64,000 nucleotides of DNA, from NCBI RefSeq assembly GCF_001704275.1, contig NZ_CP011533.1:1798001-1862000 (forward strand), in the 5' to 3' direction. Below are positions 28,133 through 38,323 of the stretch, piece by piece. Under the pieces are notes generated by a model that searched no databases, had not been told where the DNA came from, and saw only the letters and a list, made by a program, of their open reading frames with translations. A program made the position numbers and the translations under genes. The DNA comes from Streptomyces noursei ATCC 11455 (lineage in GTDB: Bacteria > Actinomycetota > Actinomycetes > Streptomycetales > Streptomycetaceae). Each line of letters starts with the position of its first letter. Position 1 is the stretch's first letter.

Positions 28133-28984
28133 TCAGACCAACGGCTTGGTGAGCTTCTTGGTGTTGCTGCGGTTGCCGGTCAGGCTGCACACCACGGACT
28201 TGATGCCCAGCTTGTAGCCCTTGGTGTTGGGGAACTGCACATAGGTGCCCTCGGCCGTCCCGGCGGGCTGCTTGGACGCCTTGTCCGGGAGCTGGATCGA
28301 GCACAGCGAGGACGCCTTGTCCTTGATCTCGCTCTCGGAGGTCAGACCGGCGGGGAGGGTGTACACGAAGACGACCTCGGCGTCGTGCGGCCCGGTGCAG
28401 GGGGCCGACAGGTTGTTGCCGCCGTTCCCGCCCGGCGGGATGTCGAAGCAGTCGCCGGTCTTGAGGGTGTAGAAGGGGGCGGTACGGCCGGTGGGCGTGG
28501 ACGCGGAGGTCTCCGGGCCGCCGCTGGGGCTCGCCGAGTCGGACGGGGTCGGTGAGGCGGAGTCCGAGGCCGACGGGCCGGCGCTCGCCGAGGTGCTGGC
28601 ACCCGGTCGGGCCTGATCGCGGCCGCCGCCATCGCTGTTGGCCCATATGACGCCGCCGATGACGAGCGCCACGACGAGCACGCCGGCGCCGATGATCAGG
28701 GCGATGGTGGTGCCGTTGCCGCCGCCCGAGGGCGGCGCGGGCGGCTGCTGCCAGCCACCGGGGCCGGGCGGCCCGTAGCCACCGGCGGGCGCGCCGTACG
28801 GGCCGGCGGGCGGCGGGCCGGCCGGCGGCGCCGACGGCCCGTAGCCGCCCGGACCGTAACCGCCCGGCCCCGGCTGCTGCCCGCCCGCCCCGTAGCCGCC
28901 TCCGGGCGGGCCGAAACCACCCGGGTCGCCCTGGGGCGGCTGGTGCGGCGGCTGGTTGGACGGCGGGGGCGGGGGAAAACTCAT
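28133..28984 (-). CDS. Septum-formation-family membrane protein with Pro/Gly-rich N-terminus
   Basis: A 283-residue protein. Residues 1-90 are a disordered Pro/Gly/Tyr-rich segment, 93-115 a single membrane helix, and 120-165 a Ser/Pro/Thr-rich spacer. The C-terminal extracytoplasmic domain has the pattern of the septum-formation family (TLKTGDCFDIPPG, then APCTGPHDAEVVFVY), with four cysteines that may pair. Such proteins are frequent in actinobacteria and are linked to the division site only by the family name. No strong ribosome binding site precedes the ATG at 28984. It is divergent from the acetylxylan esterase gene. Confidence 0.78.
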   Translation of the reverse strand: MSFPPPPPSNQPPHQPPQGDPGGFGPPGGGYGAGGQQPGPGGYGPGGYGPSAPPAGPPPAGPYGAPAGGYGPPGPGGWQQPPAPPSGGGNGTTIALIIGAGVLVVALVIGGVIWANSDGGGRDQARPGASTSASAGPSASDSASPTPSDSASPSGGPETSASTPTGRTAPFYTLKTGDCFDIPPGGNGGNNLSAPCTGPHDAEVVFVYTLPAGLTSESEIKDKASSLCSIQLPDKASKQPAGTAEGTYVQFPNTKGYKLGIKSVVCSLTGNRSNTKKLTKPLV

Positions 28985-29173
28985 GGCGGAAGTGATCGTT
29001 TCTTTGGTGTGGAGGCAAGGACGCGGTGACCGATCTGGACCGTTCCGAGGTGAAACATCCACCCCGTGGGCGCCGTTGACGAGCCACAGCCCGGGACGGA
29101 CACTCCCGATCCTGATCGCCCGGACAGACCCTAACGTGCCCGACGTGTACGCCTCACTGCCCGGAGGTGCTCC

Positions 29174-30142
29174 ATGTTCACCGACCTTCCCCTGGACGAA
29201 CTGCGCCGCTACCGCCCTCCCCTGCCCGAGCCGCCCGGCTTCGACGCGTTCTGGCGACGCACGGTGGACGAGGCCCGGGCCCATGACCTCGCCCCCCGGT
29301 TCACCGCGGCCGACACCGGCCTGACCCAGTTGCACACCGACGACGTGGAGTTCGCCGGATTCGGCGGGCACCGGATCCGCGGCTGGTTCCTGCACCCGCG
29401 GACGGCCACCGGACCGCTGCCGTGCGTGGTGCAGTACCTCGGCTACGGCGGCGGCCGGCTGCTGCCGCACGACTGGCTGCTGTGGCCGGCCGCCGGCTAC
29501 GCCACGCTGGTCATGGACTCCCGCGGCCAGAGCGGCCCCAACCGGCCCGGCGACACCCCCGACCCGGTGGGCGCCACACACCCGGGCGTACCGGGCAAGC
29601 TGACCCAGGGCCTGCTCGACCCCGACACCTACTACTACCGACGGCTGTTCACCGACGCCGTACGGGCGGTGGACACGGCCCGCGGGCACCCCGCGGTGGA
29701 CGCCGAGCGGATCGTGGTCGCCGGCCACAGCCAGGGCGGCGCCCTCGCGCTGGCCATGACCGGGCTCGTCCCGGGGCTGGCGGGCGCGCTGATCGACGCG
29801 CCGTTCCTGACCCACATCCGGCGCGCCCTCGACGTCACCGACCAGGGGCCGTACGGCGAGCTGGCCCGCCACTTCGCCGGCCGGCGCGACGACATCGACT
29901 CCGCGCTGCACACCCTCGACCACTTCGACGGCCTGAACTTCGCGGCCCGCGCCACCGCCCCGGCGCTCTTCGGCACCGCGCTGCGCGACGAAATCGTCCC
30001 GCCGTCCACCGGGTTCGCCGCCCATCACCACTACGCGGGCGACAAGCGGCTGGAGGTGTGGCGGTTCAACGCGCACGAGAGCGGCGGGGGCGCCCAGCGG
30101 ACCGCGGAGATCCGCTTCCTGCGCGAGCTGTTCGGCGGCTGA
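29174..30142 (+). CDS. Acetylxylan esterase (CE7/AXE1 family)
   Basis: A 322-residue alpha/beta-hydrolase that removes acetyl groups from xylo-oligosaccharides or related sugars. The CE7 nucleophile motif GHSQGGALAL (about residue 182), YRRLFTDAVRAVD, the catalytic Asp region LRDEIVPPST and the C-terminal His (FNAHESGGG) are visible. There is no signal peptide, so it would act on imported oligosaccharides in the cytosol, as CE7 enzymes usually do. GGAGG precedes the ATG. The xylulokinase gene begins 152 bases on, and together they suggest xylan-derived sugar use. Confidence 0.88.
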   Translation: MFTDLPLDELRRYRPPLPEPPGFDAFWRRTVDEARAHDLAPRFTAADTGLTQLHTDDVEFAGFGGHRIRGWFLHPRTATGPLPCVVQYLGYGGGRLLPHDWLLWPAAGYATLVMDSRGQSGPNRPGDTPDPVGATHPGVPGKLTQGLLDPDTYYYRRLFTDAVRAVDTARGHPAVDAERIVVAGHSQGGALALAMTGLVPGLAGALIDAPFLTHIRRALDVTDQGPYGELARHFAGRRDDIDSALHTLDHFDGLNFAARATAPALFGTALRDEIVPPSTGFAAHHHYAGDKRLEVWRFNAHESGGGAQRTAEIRFLRELFGG

Positions 30143-30294
30143 TCCGCACCGGTCGGCGGCGGCCCGCGCGTGTCGTCCACAGGCCACCCGCGCCCCGCGG
30201 CACGCGGATTACGATGCGGCTGCGGACCGGGGTCCAGAGCGGCCGGGAGCCCCGGGGCAGGGCCTGGCCACCGGCCGCCGAGGGAGAGTGCTCG

Positions 30295-31725
30295 ATGGGC
30301 GCACAGTCGGCCGGACCGCTGGTCGTCGGGGTGGACAGCTCCACGCAGTCCACCAAGACGCTGGTCGTGGACGCGGAGACCGGCGAGGTGCTGGCCCGGG
30401 GCCAGGCACCGCACACGGTCGGCGGCGGCCCCGGCAAGGAGAGCGACCCCCGGCAGTGGTGGCGGGCACTGGGCGAGGCACTGGCCCAGTGCGGACCCGC
30501 CGCGCGACAGGCGTCCGCGATCTCCGTCGCCGGTCAGCAGCACGGGCTGGTCACCCTGGACGCGGCCGGGGAGCCGGTCCGCCCGGCGCTGCTGTGGAAC
30601 GACGTCCGGCCCGCCCGGGAGAGCGCGCGGCTGATCGCGGAGGGCGGCGGCCCCGAGGCGTGGGCGGAGCGGACCGGAAGCGTGCCGGGCCCGGCGTTCA
30701 CGGTCGCCAAGTGGGCCTGGCTGTGCGCTCACGAGCCGGCCGCGGCGGCCGCCACCGCCGCCGTCCGGCTGCCGCACGACTACCTCGTCCAGCGGCTGAC
30801 GGGCCAGGCGGTCACCGACCGCGGCGACGCCTCGGGCACCGGCTGGTGGGCGGGGTCCACGGAGGCGTACGACCCGGAGGTCCTGGACCGGGTCGGACTG
30901 AGCCCCTCGATGCTGCCGCGGGTCGCGCTCCCCGGCGAGGCGGCGGGCACCGTGCGGACCGATGAACTCCACCTGCCGCACGGCGCGTTGGTGGCCGCCG
31001 GGACGGGCGACAACATGGCGGCGGCGCTCGGCCTGGGCCTGCGTCCCGGCCAGCCGGTGCTGAGCCTTGGTACCTCCGGCACGGTCTACGCGGTGACCAC
31101 CCGCCGGCCCGCCGACCCGACCGGCACCGTCGCCGGCTTCGCCGACGCCCGCGGCGACTGGCTGCCGCTGGCCTGCACACTCAACTGCACGCTCGCCGTG
31201 GACCGGGTGGCGGCGCTGCTCGGCCGCGACCGGGAGGCCGTCGAGCCCGGCGGCGACGCCGTGCTGCTGCCCTTCCTGGACGGCGAGCGGACGCCGAACC
31301 TCCCGCGCGCCACCGGCCTGCTGCACGGCCTGCGCCACGACACCACGGCCGGCCAGCTGCTCCAAGCCGCCTACGACGGCGCGGTGTTCGCACTGCTGCG
31401 GGCGCTGGACCAGGTGTCGGGGCCGGAGACCGCGCCCGGCACCCCGCTGCTGCTGATCGGCGGCGGGGCCCGGGGCCGCGCCTGGCGGGAGACCGTGCGG
31501 CGGCTGTCGGGCCGCCCGGTGGTGGTGCCCGAGGCGGGCGAGCTGGCCGCGCTCGGAGCGGCGGCCCAGGCTGCCGGGCTGCTGCTGGGCGAGGATCCGG
31601 CGGCGGTGGCGCGCCGTTGGGGCACGGCCCGGGGTGCGGAGCACTCGGCGCGGGAGCGGGACGACGCCGCCTGGGAGCGGCTGACGGACACGCTGACCGA
31701 GGGCGCGGCACTGCTCGGCGGCTGA
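30295..31725 (+). CDS. xylB: Xylulokinase (FGGY family), probable encapsulin cargo
   Basis: A 476-residue FGGY kinase that phosphorylates D-xylulose to xylulose 5-phosphate. Landmarks are VGVDSSTQSTKTLVVD (ATP-domain start), ISVAGQQHGLVTLD, WNDVRPARES, TGDNMAAALGLG and LIGGGARGRAWRE. GGGAG lies 8 bases before the ATG at 30295. The frame stays open upstream, and an ATG at 30214 would add 27 mostly polar residues, conceivably a cargo-loading tail; it has no good ribosome site. No xylose isomerase gene is nearby. The two family 2B encapsulin genes directly downstream make this a xylulokinase-type encapsulin locus; xylulokinases are among the described cargo classes of that family. Confidence 0.9.
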   Translation: MGAQSAGPLVVGVDSSTQSTKTLVVDAETGEVLARGQAPHTVGGGPGKESDPRQWWRALGEALAQCGPAARQASAISVAGQQHGLVTLDAAGEPVRPALLWNDVRPARESARLIAEGGGPEAWAERTGSVPGPAFTVAKWAWLCAHEPAAAAATAAVRLPHDYLVQRLTGQAVTDRGDASGTGWWAGSTEAYDPEVLDRVGLSPSMLPRVALPGEAAGTVRTDELHLPHGALVAAGTGDNMAAALGLGLRPGQPVLSLGTSGTVYAVTTRRPADPTGTVAGFADARGDWLPLACTLNCTLAVDRVAALLGRDREAVEPGGDAVLLPFLDGERTPNLPRATGLLHGLRHDTTAGQLLQAAYDGAVFALLRALDQVSGPETAPGTPLLLIGGGARGRAWRETVRRLSGRPVVVPEAGELAALGAAAQAAGLLLGEDPAAVARRWGTARGAEHSARERDDAAWERLTDTLTEGAALLGG

Positions 31726-31782
31726 CCGCACCTGCCGTCGAGAATCGCCCCGGCACACTTTGCCCAACACCGAAAGATCTAA

Positions 31783-33348
<1,566 letters not shown>

Positions 33349-33437
33349 GCGGAAATCCCGCGGCGGCGACTACCGCACCGCGCGGACCGGTAGCGCCTCC
33401 CGCCACGCCCTTCTCCCTTCTTTCCCGCGCATTTCCC

Positions 33438-33459
33438 GGAATTCTGAGCACCGAATTCC
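33438..33459. promoter_or_regulatory. Inverted repeat between the two encapsulin genes
   Basis: GGAATTC and GAATTCC are exact complementary arms with an 8-base spacer, 33 bases before the second shell gene. It could be an operator or an mRNA hairpin that sets the ratio of the two shell proteins. Confidence 0.45.
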
Positions 33460-33491
33460 TACGCACCGATCGGAACAGGTGACCTCCCGCC

Positions 33492-34907
33492 ATGACCACA
33501 TCCGTGGATCCCACGTCCGGCCCGCAGACCGACGGCGCCGAGCAGCTCCGGTCCAGCCTGGGCACCGCGGCCGCCCGCAATCTGGCGACCACGACCAAGA
33601 CCCCGCCGCAGATGCAGGGCATCTCCTCGCGGTGGCTGCTGCGGATCCTGCCCTGGACGCACGTCTCCGGCGGTACGTACCGCGTCAACCGGCGCCTGAC
33701 CCACACCCTCGGTGACGGCGAGGTGGAGTTCATCACCGAGGGCGCCGAAGTCCGGGTCATTCCCCAGGAGTTGCGCGAACTGGCGCCGCTGCGCGGCTTC
33801 ACCGACGACCCCACGCTCCAGGAGTTGGCCGGACGCTTCGCCCAGCGGGAGGTCGCCCCCGGTGACGTCCTCGTCGAGCGCGGTACACCGACCGACCAGG
33901 TCGTCCTGATCGCCCACGGCAAGTTCGAACGCATCGGCGCCGGCAAGTACGGCGACGAGACGGTGACCGCGGTGCTCGCCGGCGGTGACGCGGCCGGCGA
34001 CGCGGCACTGCTGGCCCCCGACGCCGCATGGGAGTTCACCCTTCGCGCGGCCACCCGAGGCACCGTCCTCACCCTGTCCCGTGCCGATTACGAGGAGGTG
34101 CTGGGCCGTTCGGCGCCACTGCGCGAGCACATCGAGAGCTTCCGCACGGCGCTCGTCCCGGCGCAGAACAAGCACGGCGAGGCCGCCATCGAGCTGGCCG
34201 CGGGACACGTCGGCGAGCCGGCGCTGCCGGGCACCTTCGTGGACTACGAGCGGTCGCCCCGAGAGTACGAACTCAGCGTCGCGCAGACCGTGTTGAAGAT
34301 CCACTCACGGGTCGCCGACCTCTACAACGACCCGATGAACCAGCTGGACCAGCAGCTGCGACTGACCGTCGAGGCGCTGCGCGAGCGCCAGGAACACGAG
34401 ATGGTCAACAACCGCGAGTTCGGGCTGCTGCACAACGCCGACCTCAAGCAGCGCATCCACACCCGCAGCGGCCCGCCCACCCCCGACGACCTGGACGAGC
34501 TGATCTCCCGGCGCCGCAAGACGCAGTTCCTGCTGGCGCACCCGCGGACCATCGCGGCCATCGGCCGGGAGTGGAACGCCCGCGGGATCTACCCGGCGAC
34601 CGCGGAGATCGACGGGACGCCGGTGCGCGCCTGGCGCGGCATCCCGCTGCTGCCCTGCAACAAGATCCCGATCAACCCGGACCAGACCAGCTCGATCCTC
34701 GCCATGCGGGTCGGCGAGGAGAACCAGGGCGTGGTCGGGCTCCACCAGACCGGCATCCCGGACGAGTACCGGCCGGGCCTGTCGGTGCGGTTCATGGGCA
34801 TCAACGACCAGGCCGTCATCAATTACCTGGTGAGCGCCTACTACTCGGCGGCGGTGCTGGTGCCGGACGCACTGGGCATCCTGGAGGACGTCGAGATCGG
34901 ACACTGA
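33492..34907 (+). CDS. Family 2B encapsulin shell protein 2, with cyclic-nucleotide-binding-like insertion
   Basis: A 471-residue paralogue of the preceding gene, similar along its whole length: [56 protein letters not shown] and the same last five residues, VEIGH. Differences concentrate in the first 25 residues, in the inserted domain (about 100-215; [13 protein letters not shown] at the cassette) and around residues 335-345 (ISRRRKTQ against LATVWKDP). The 143-base gap suggests a duplicated gene kept for a second shell role. A weak AGGTGA-type site lies 13-18 bases before the ATG. Mixed shells of two subunits are plausible. Confidence 0.9.
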   Translation: MTTSVDPTSGPQTDGAEQLRSSLGTAAARNLATTTKTPPQMQGISSRWLLRILPWTHVSGGTYRVNRRLTHTLGDGEVEFITEGAEVRVIPQELRELAPLRGFTDDPTLQELAGRFAQREVAPGDVLVERGTPTDQVVLIAHGKFERIGAGKYGDETVTAVLAGGDAAGDAALLAPDAAWEFTLRAATRGTVLTLSRADYEEVLGRSAPLREHIESFRTALVPAQNKHGEAAIELAAGHVGEPALPGTFVDYERSPREYELSVAQTVLKIHSRVADLYNDPMNQLDQQLRLTVEALRERQEHEMVNNREFGLLHNADLKQRIHTRSGPPTPDDLDELISRRRKTQFLLAHPRTIAAIGREWNARGIYPATAEIDGTPVRAWRGIPLLPCNKIPINPDQTSSILAMRVGEENQGVVGLHQTGIPDEYRPGLSVRFMGINDQAVINYLVSAYYSAAVLVPDALGILEDVEIGH

Positions 34908-35059
34908 GCGACCGGAAGCGATCGGATCGAACACCCCGTCACCCGGGCGCCCACCACGGCCTGACTCTCCGTCAGAAAACGGCCGCGGCGCGGCACCCGG
35001 GTGACGTGCATGCGGTCCGATCAGGGGGCGTTGCGCGCTTTTGATCCACGGCGGGCCTT

Positions 35060-35080
35060 CTTTGGTCAAGCCATTGACAC
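35060..35080 (+). promoter_or_regulatory. Promoter-like element with TTGACA upstream of the amidase gene
   Basis: CTTTGGTCAAGCCATTGACA is followed by C. It differs from the element at 23277-23296 by one inserted base and one substitution. TTGACA is at 35074-35079, about 105 bases before the amidase start. TGGTC and CCA halves recall the DasR/chitinase-type operator TGGTCTAGACCA, but the spacing is one base short. Confidence 0.45.
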
Positions 35081-35183
35081 AACGGCCATTCCCTTGGCAG
35101 GGCGCGCGCTGTTGCGCATGATGAACGCACCGGCCGTGCGTGACATGTACGCGACCACCCCTCGGTCCTTGTCAGGAGTTCGC

Positions 35184-35888
35184 ATGGAACCCGACCAGCA
35201 CTTCCCGGCCCGCCGCCGACTGCTCACCGGCGCCGCCGCGTTCGCCGCGGCCGCCGCCCTCACCCCCCTCACCCGGGCCGGCGCCGCATCGCCGCACAGA
35301 CGGCGCACACGGACCGCCGACTACCCACCCGTCCACTGGACGCCGGCCAACCCGGCCAACTACACCGCAGCGAACCGCCCGACGCAGTACCCGATCGACA
35401 CCGTCGTGATCCATGTGACGCAGGAGAGCTTCCCGGACACCCTCCGGCTCTTCCAGGACCCCGCACACAAGGCCGCCGCGCACTACGTCGTCCGCTCCTC
35501 GGACGGCTACACCGCCCAGTGCGTCCGCGAACGGAACGTCGCCTGGCACGCCGGCAACTGGGACTACAACACCCGCAGCATCGGCATCGAGCACGAGGGC
35601 TGGATCGACGACCCGAAGTGGTTCACGGAAGCCCTCTACACCCGCTCCGCGCTGCTCACCGCCGCCATCTGCGACCGCTACGGCATCCCCAAGGACCGCA
35701 AGCACATCATCGGGCACGTTGAGGTCCCGGGCACCGACCACACCGACCCCGGCCAGTACTGGGACTGGGCGCACTACATGGACCTGGTCAAGGAGGTGTC
35801 CATCTGGGACCGCACGGGGGACTGGGGGCACAAGGGGGACTGGGGCCACAAGAGCGACACCTACTGGGAGGACCTGCTCGACATGTGA
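35184..35888 (+). CDS. Tat-exported N-acetylmuramoyl-L-alanine amidase (amidase_2/PGRP fold)
   Basis: A 234-residue secreted peptidoglycan amidase. Its twin-arginine-like leader has ARRRLLTGAAAF, then an Ala-rich core ending near residue 35. The catalytic domain shows IDTVVIHVTQE (first zinc His), AAHYVVRSSDG, NVAWHAGNWDYN, SIGIEHEG and IIGHVEVPGTDHTDPG (remaining zinc ligands). The C-terminus repeats DWGHKG/DWGHKS in tandem, which is unusual. AGGAG lies 5 bases before the ATG. The stop codon lies in an 18-base tandem duplication. Confidence 0.92.
   Translation: MEPDQHFPARRRLLTGAAAFAAAAALTPLTRAGAASPHRRRTRTADYPPVHWTPANPANYTAANRPTQYPIDTVVIHVTQESFPDTLRLFQDPAHKAAAHYVVRSSDGYTAQCVRERNVAWHAGNWDYNTRSIGIEHEGWIDDPKWFTEALYTRSALLTAAICDRYGIPKDRKHIIGHVEVPGTDHTDPGQYWDWAHYMDLVKEVSIWDRTGDWGHKGDWGHKSDTYWEDLLDM
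35816..35851 (+). repeat. 18-base tandem repeat inside the amidase gene
   Basis: Two adjacent copies differ at one base and encode GDWGHK twice at the amidase C-terminus. Confidence 0.8.
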
Positions 35889-35918
35889 CGCCCCGTCCTC
35901 ATGTGACGCCCCGTTCTC
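35883..35918 (+). repeat. 18-base tandem repeat spanning the amidase stop codon
   Basis: ATGTGACGCCCCGTCCTC is followed directly by a copy with one change (GTT for GTC). The first copy contains the last codon and the TGA stop; the second lies outside the gene. Confidence 0.85.
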
Positions 35919-36104
35919 GAAATTCGGCATCCCGTCACACGCACCGCCCCGCCGGTACGGGCCCCGACGGCCCCCGGCAACCACGCCGCCGCCCGTACCG
36001 GGCGACACGGCACCGTTCCGCGGATGTTCGGAATCCCGCCATCCGCGGGCCATAGTGAGCGCTGCCACCACCTGGGACAGTTGACGCGACGTCAGGGGGC
36101 TGTT

Positions 36105-37346
36105 GTGAAGCGGACGTTGGGCAGGATCCGGACGGTGGCGACCATCGCGGTCGCCTGGGGCGTCCTGGCCGGTGGCGGGGCGGCGGGCGCGACCCGGGCA
36201 GCCGCCGCCGACGGGTTCACACGGACGGCCCCGGTGCGACTGGCCCGCGGGGTGACCTACACCGAGTTCCGGAAGACCCTGCCGCGCGGCATCGTCCACG
36301 GCCACCTGCTGACCGTCGACCTCTCCGACCCCGCGGTCTCGGTGGACCTGCTCCACCCGTCGGCGGTCGCCGCACGGGCCCCGGTGTCCGAACTCGCCGA
36401 GGACCGGGACGCGCTCGCCGCGGTCAACGGCGACTTCTTCAACATCAGCGAGACCCAGCACCCCGGGGTGGAGGTCACCGGCTCCTCGGTGGGACCCGAG
36501 GTGTCGTCCGGACGGCAGCTGAAGGGCGCGGTGCCGGACGGCCAGCGGTTCGGCCCGACGCTGCCACCGGGCGCCACCACCAAGGACGTGCTCGGCGTCG
36601 GCTACAACCACCGAGCCCGGCTGGAGCGCCTGACGCTGCGCGGCACCGTCCGCAGCCGCGCGGGCTCCTGGCCGCTGCGCGGACTGAACCAGTACGCCCT
36701 GCCGGAGGGCGGCATCGGCGCGTACACCACGCGCTGGGGCAAGGTGTCCCGGGTGCGCGCGGTCTGCGGCACCGACACCGACCGCGCGGCGGGCTGCGAC
36801 ACGGACGCGGCCGAGGTCACGATCCGCGGCGGGCGCGTCGTGGAGACCGCCGACCGACCGGGCGCCGGGGCGATCGAACCGGGATCGGTGGTGCTGGTCG
36901 GCCGCGAGCGGGGCGCGCGACACCTGCGCGCGCTGCACATCGGCGAGCGGGTCCGGATCAGCCACCGGCTCGTCGGACGACTGCCGGGCCGGCTGCACTG
37001 CGCGGTGGGCGGCTTCCCGGTACTGCGAGCCGGACGCCCGGCGCCCGGCCTGGACACCGTGGCGGTCACGATGCGCACCTCCGCCGGCATCGCCGACCGC
37101 GGCCGCACCCTGCTCCTGATGGCGCTGGACGGGGCGAAGGGCCGGCACCAGACCGGCCTCACCGTACGGGAGCTGGCCGGGCTGATGGCGGGGCTGGGCG
37201 CGCGGGACGCGGTGGACCTGGACGGCGGCGGTTCCTCGACGTTCGTCACCCAGGACGCGGACGGCGAGGCGCAGGTGCGCAACCACCCGAACGTCGAGCG
37301 GGAACGCCCGGTGGCCAACGCCGTGGGGGTCTTCGCCGCCGAGTGA
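36105..37346 (+). CDS. Secreted phosphodiester glycosidase family protein (NAGPA domain)
   Basis: A 413-residue exported protein with an N-terminal hydrophobic signal (TVATIAVAWGVLAGGGAAGA, about residues 10-29). The catalytic-domain landmarks of the NAGPA family, named after the human mannose-6-phosphate uncovering enzyme, are LAAVNGDFFNI (about residue 105) and AVDLDGGGSSTFV (about 370). The family hydrolyses sugar-phosphodiester links; in bacteria the substrates may be wall or exopolysaccharide linkages. AGGGGG lies 6 bases before the GTG at 36105. It follows the amidase gene by 216 bases, both acting at the cell surface. Confidence 0.87.
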   Translation: MKRTLGRIRTVATIAVAWGVLAGGGAAGATRAAAADGFTRTAPVRLARGVTYTEFRKTLPRGIVHGHLLTVDLSDPAVSVDLLHPSAVAARAPVSELAEDRDALAAVNGDFFNISETQHPGVEVTGSSVGPEVSSGRQLKGAVPDGQRFGPTLPPGATTKDVLGVGYNHRARLERLTLRGTVRSRAGSWPLRGLNQYALPEGGIGAYTTRWGKVSRVRAVCGTDTDRAAGCDTDAAEVTIRGGRVVETADRPGAGAIEPGSVVLVGRERGARHLRALHIGERVRISHRLVGRLPGRLHCAVGGFPVLRAGRPAPGLDTVAVTMRTSAGIADRGRTLLLMALDGAKGRHQTGLTVRELAGLMAGLGARDAVDLDGGGSSTFVTQDADGEAQVRNHPNVERERPVANAVGVFAAE

Positions 37347-37570
37347 CCCGCGAGCGACCTCGGGGGTCCGACGGGCGACCGGTGAGCGACCGGGCGGCCT
37401 CGGGGTGACCGACGGGCGATGGCTCCGTGGCGCTCGCGACGACTCCGCGGCACCGGGGGTGGTGGCGCCACGCTGGGGCGGTGGCGCGGGGCGTCGGGTG
37501 GGGCGTGGGCCCCGGGTCGCGGACCTTGGGGCGTCAGCCTGGGGCGGCGTCGGCCTTGGGCGGCGCCCGT

Positions 37571-37646
37571 CTCGGGGTGCGTTGGTGCGGTGCCCGACTT
37601 GGGGTGCGTCGGTCTTTGGGGTGCGTCGGCCTTGGGGTGTGTTGGT
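37571..37646 (+). repeat. Degenerate G-rich repeats
   Basis: Units of the form CTTGGGGTGCGTCGGT begin near 37571, 37598, 37614 and 37631 with one to three changes each. More degenerate copies lie upstream to about 37490. Confidence 0.55.
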
Positions 37647-37668
37647 GGGGTCCGGGGGCCGGGGCGGG
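37647..37668 (+). other. G-quadruplex-forming candidate
   Basis: Four runs of three to five G are separated by loops of only 3, 2 and 1 bases (GGGG-TCC-GGGGG-CC-GGGG-C-GGG), which satisfies common quadruplex rules. Confidence 0.5.
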
Positions 37669-37723
37669 TGCCTGCTGCCTCTTCCTTGTTCGGCAACGAT
37701 TACGGAGAGTTATTCGTTCCCGT

Positions 37724-37760
37724 GTTGTCTACCCAGGGTTTGATGTTGCCTACCCAGGGT
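37724..37760 (+). repeat. Pair of 16-base direct repeats, 21-base period
   Basis: GTTGTCTACCCAGGGT and GTTGCCTACCCAGGGT differ at one base and start 21 bases apart, two turns of the helix. The site lies 3' of both flanking genes. Confidence 0.7.
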
Positions 37761-37789
37761 GAGGTGAGGGGTGCGGCAGGGCCGCGGAG

Positions 37790-37984
37790 TCACGGGCGGA
37801 CGCTGCTGACGACCTCGGCGGCGCTGGCGAGACCGTGGTGGATGTCGGGGGCGAGGCTGCTGCCCGCCAGGTAGAAGCCGAGCAGTCCGCACACGATGGC
37901 GTGCGAGATCTTCAGCTTTCCGCTGCGCAGAAAGATCACGACCAGGGTGACCAGCAAGAGGATCACCGAGATGGAGACAGCCAT
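37790..37984 (-). CDS. Small conserved actinobacterial membrane protein, 64 aa
   Basis: Two hydrophobic helices (about residues 4-22 and 33-47) flank a basic turn (LRSGKLKISHAIV), followed by SSLAPDIHHGLASAAEVV. Small proteins of this type recur in streptomycete genomes, often near mobile or plasmid-derived DNA; the function is unknown. The ATG at 37984 has GGAGG 10 bases upstream; two in-frame GTGs at 37990 and 37993 are closer to it. No transfer genes are visible nearby. Confidence 0.68.
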   Translation of the reverse strand: MAVSISVILLLVTLVVIFLRSGKLKISHAIVCGLLGFYLAGSSLAPDIHHGLASAAEVVSSVRP

Positions 37985-38323
37985 GGACACCACACCTCCT
38001 CGACCACCGCCCGAACGGGCGGCAAGCGGTGGCCAGTTTGGCGCATTTCGGGGTATGTCCGGTTCGCGGCAGGGTGCTCCAAACAGGTGATCACTGCGGG
38101 TCACGAGGGGAGGGCGAGGGGCAGAGGCGGGGCGGGAGCGCGCCGGCCGGGTCGCCGCGCGGGGCCTCGACTTCTGCACGCGAGGGACACGTTCGGGGGG
38201 AGTTTCAGCCACCGGTAAAGAAGTGGCATGGATCACTTCACCCCCCGCAACGGAGTGTTGCGATTGACCGTCTTAGCGGCCGACATCGCCGCCGCTCCCA
38301 CACCACCGACGGAAAGTCCGCCC
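37985..38323. other. Divergent intergenic region
   Basis: These 339 bases lie between the small membrane protein gene and the truncated lipoprotein gene and must hold both promoters, which I cannot place. The frame of the lipoprotein gene is open from an ATG at 38228, and that extension contains a TTA codon at 38273-38275. Confidence 0.45.

Larger units (their letters stand above)
37347..37789. other. Intergenic region with G-rich repeats, no gene
   Basis: These 443 bases lie between two convergent genes. Open frames here are low-complexity (Trp/Gly/Arg-rich) and unconvincing. The region holds degenerate CTTGGGG-type repeats (about 37490-37646), a G-tract cluster (37647-37668), a less GC-rich spot (37695-37730) and a pair of direct repeats (37724-37760). 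Confidence 0.6.

Noticed and set aside
35172..37286. A 704-codon minus-strand frame opposite the amidase and glycosidase genes
   Set aside because: It is antisense to two genes with clear catalytic motifs and export signals, and shows no motif of its own.
37427..37762. Plus-strand frames in the repeat-rich intergenic region
   Set aside because: Their translations are repetitive Gly/Trp/Arg/Val sequences produced by the G-rich repeats, with no ribosome binding site and no conserved-looking segment.
38228..38323. N-terminal extension of the Ig-like lipoprotein with a TTA codon, suggesting bldA control
   Set aside because: The lipoprotein signal begins properly at 38324, so the extension would bury it; the TTA is probably untranslated.
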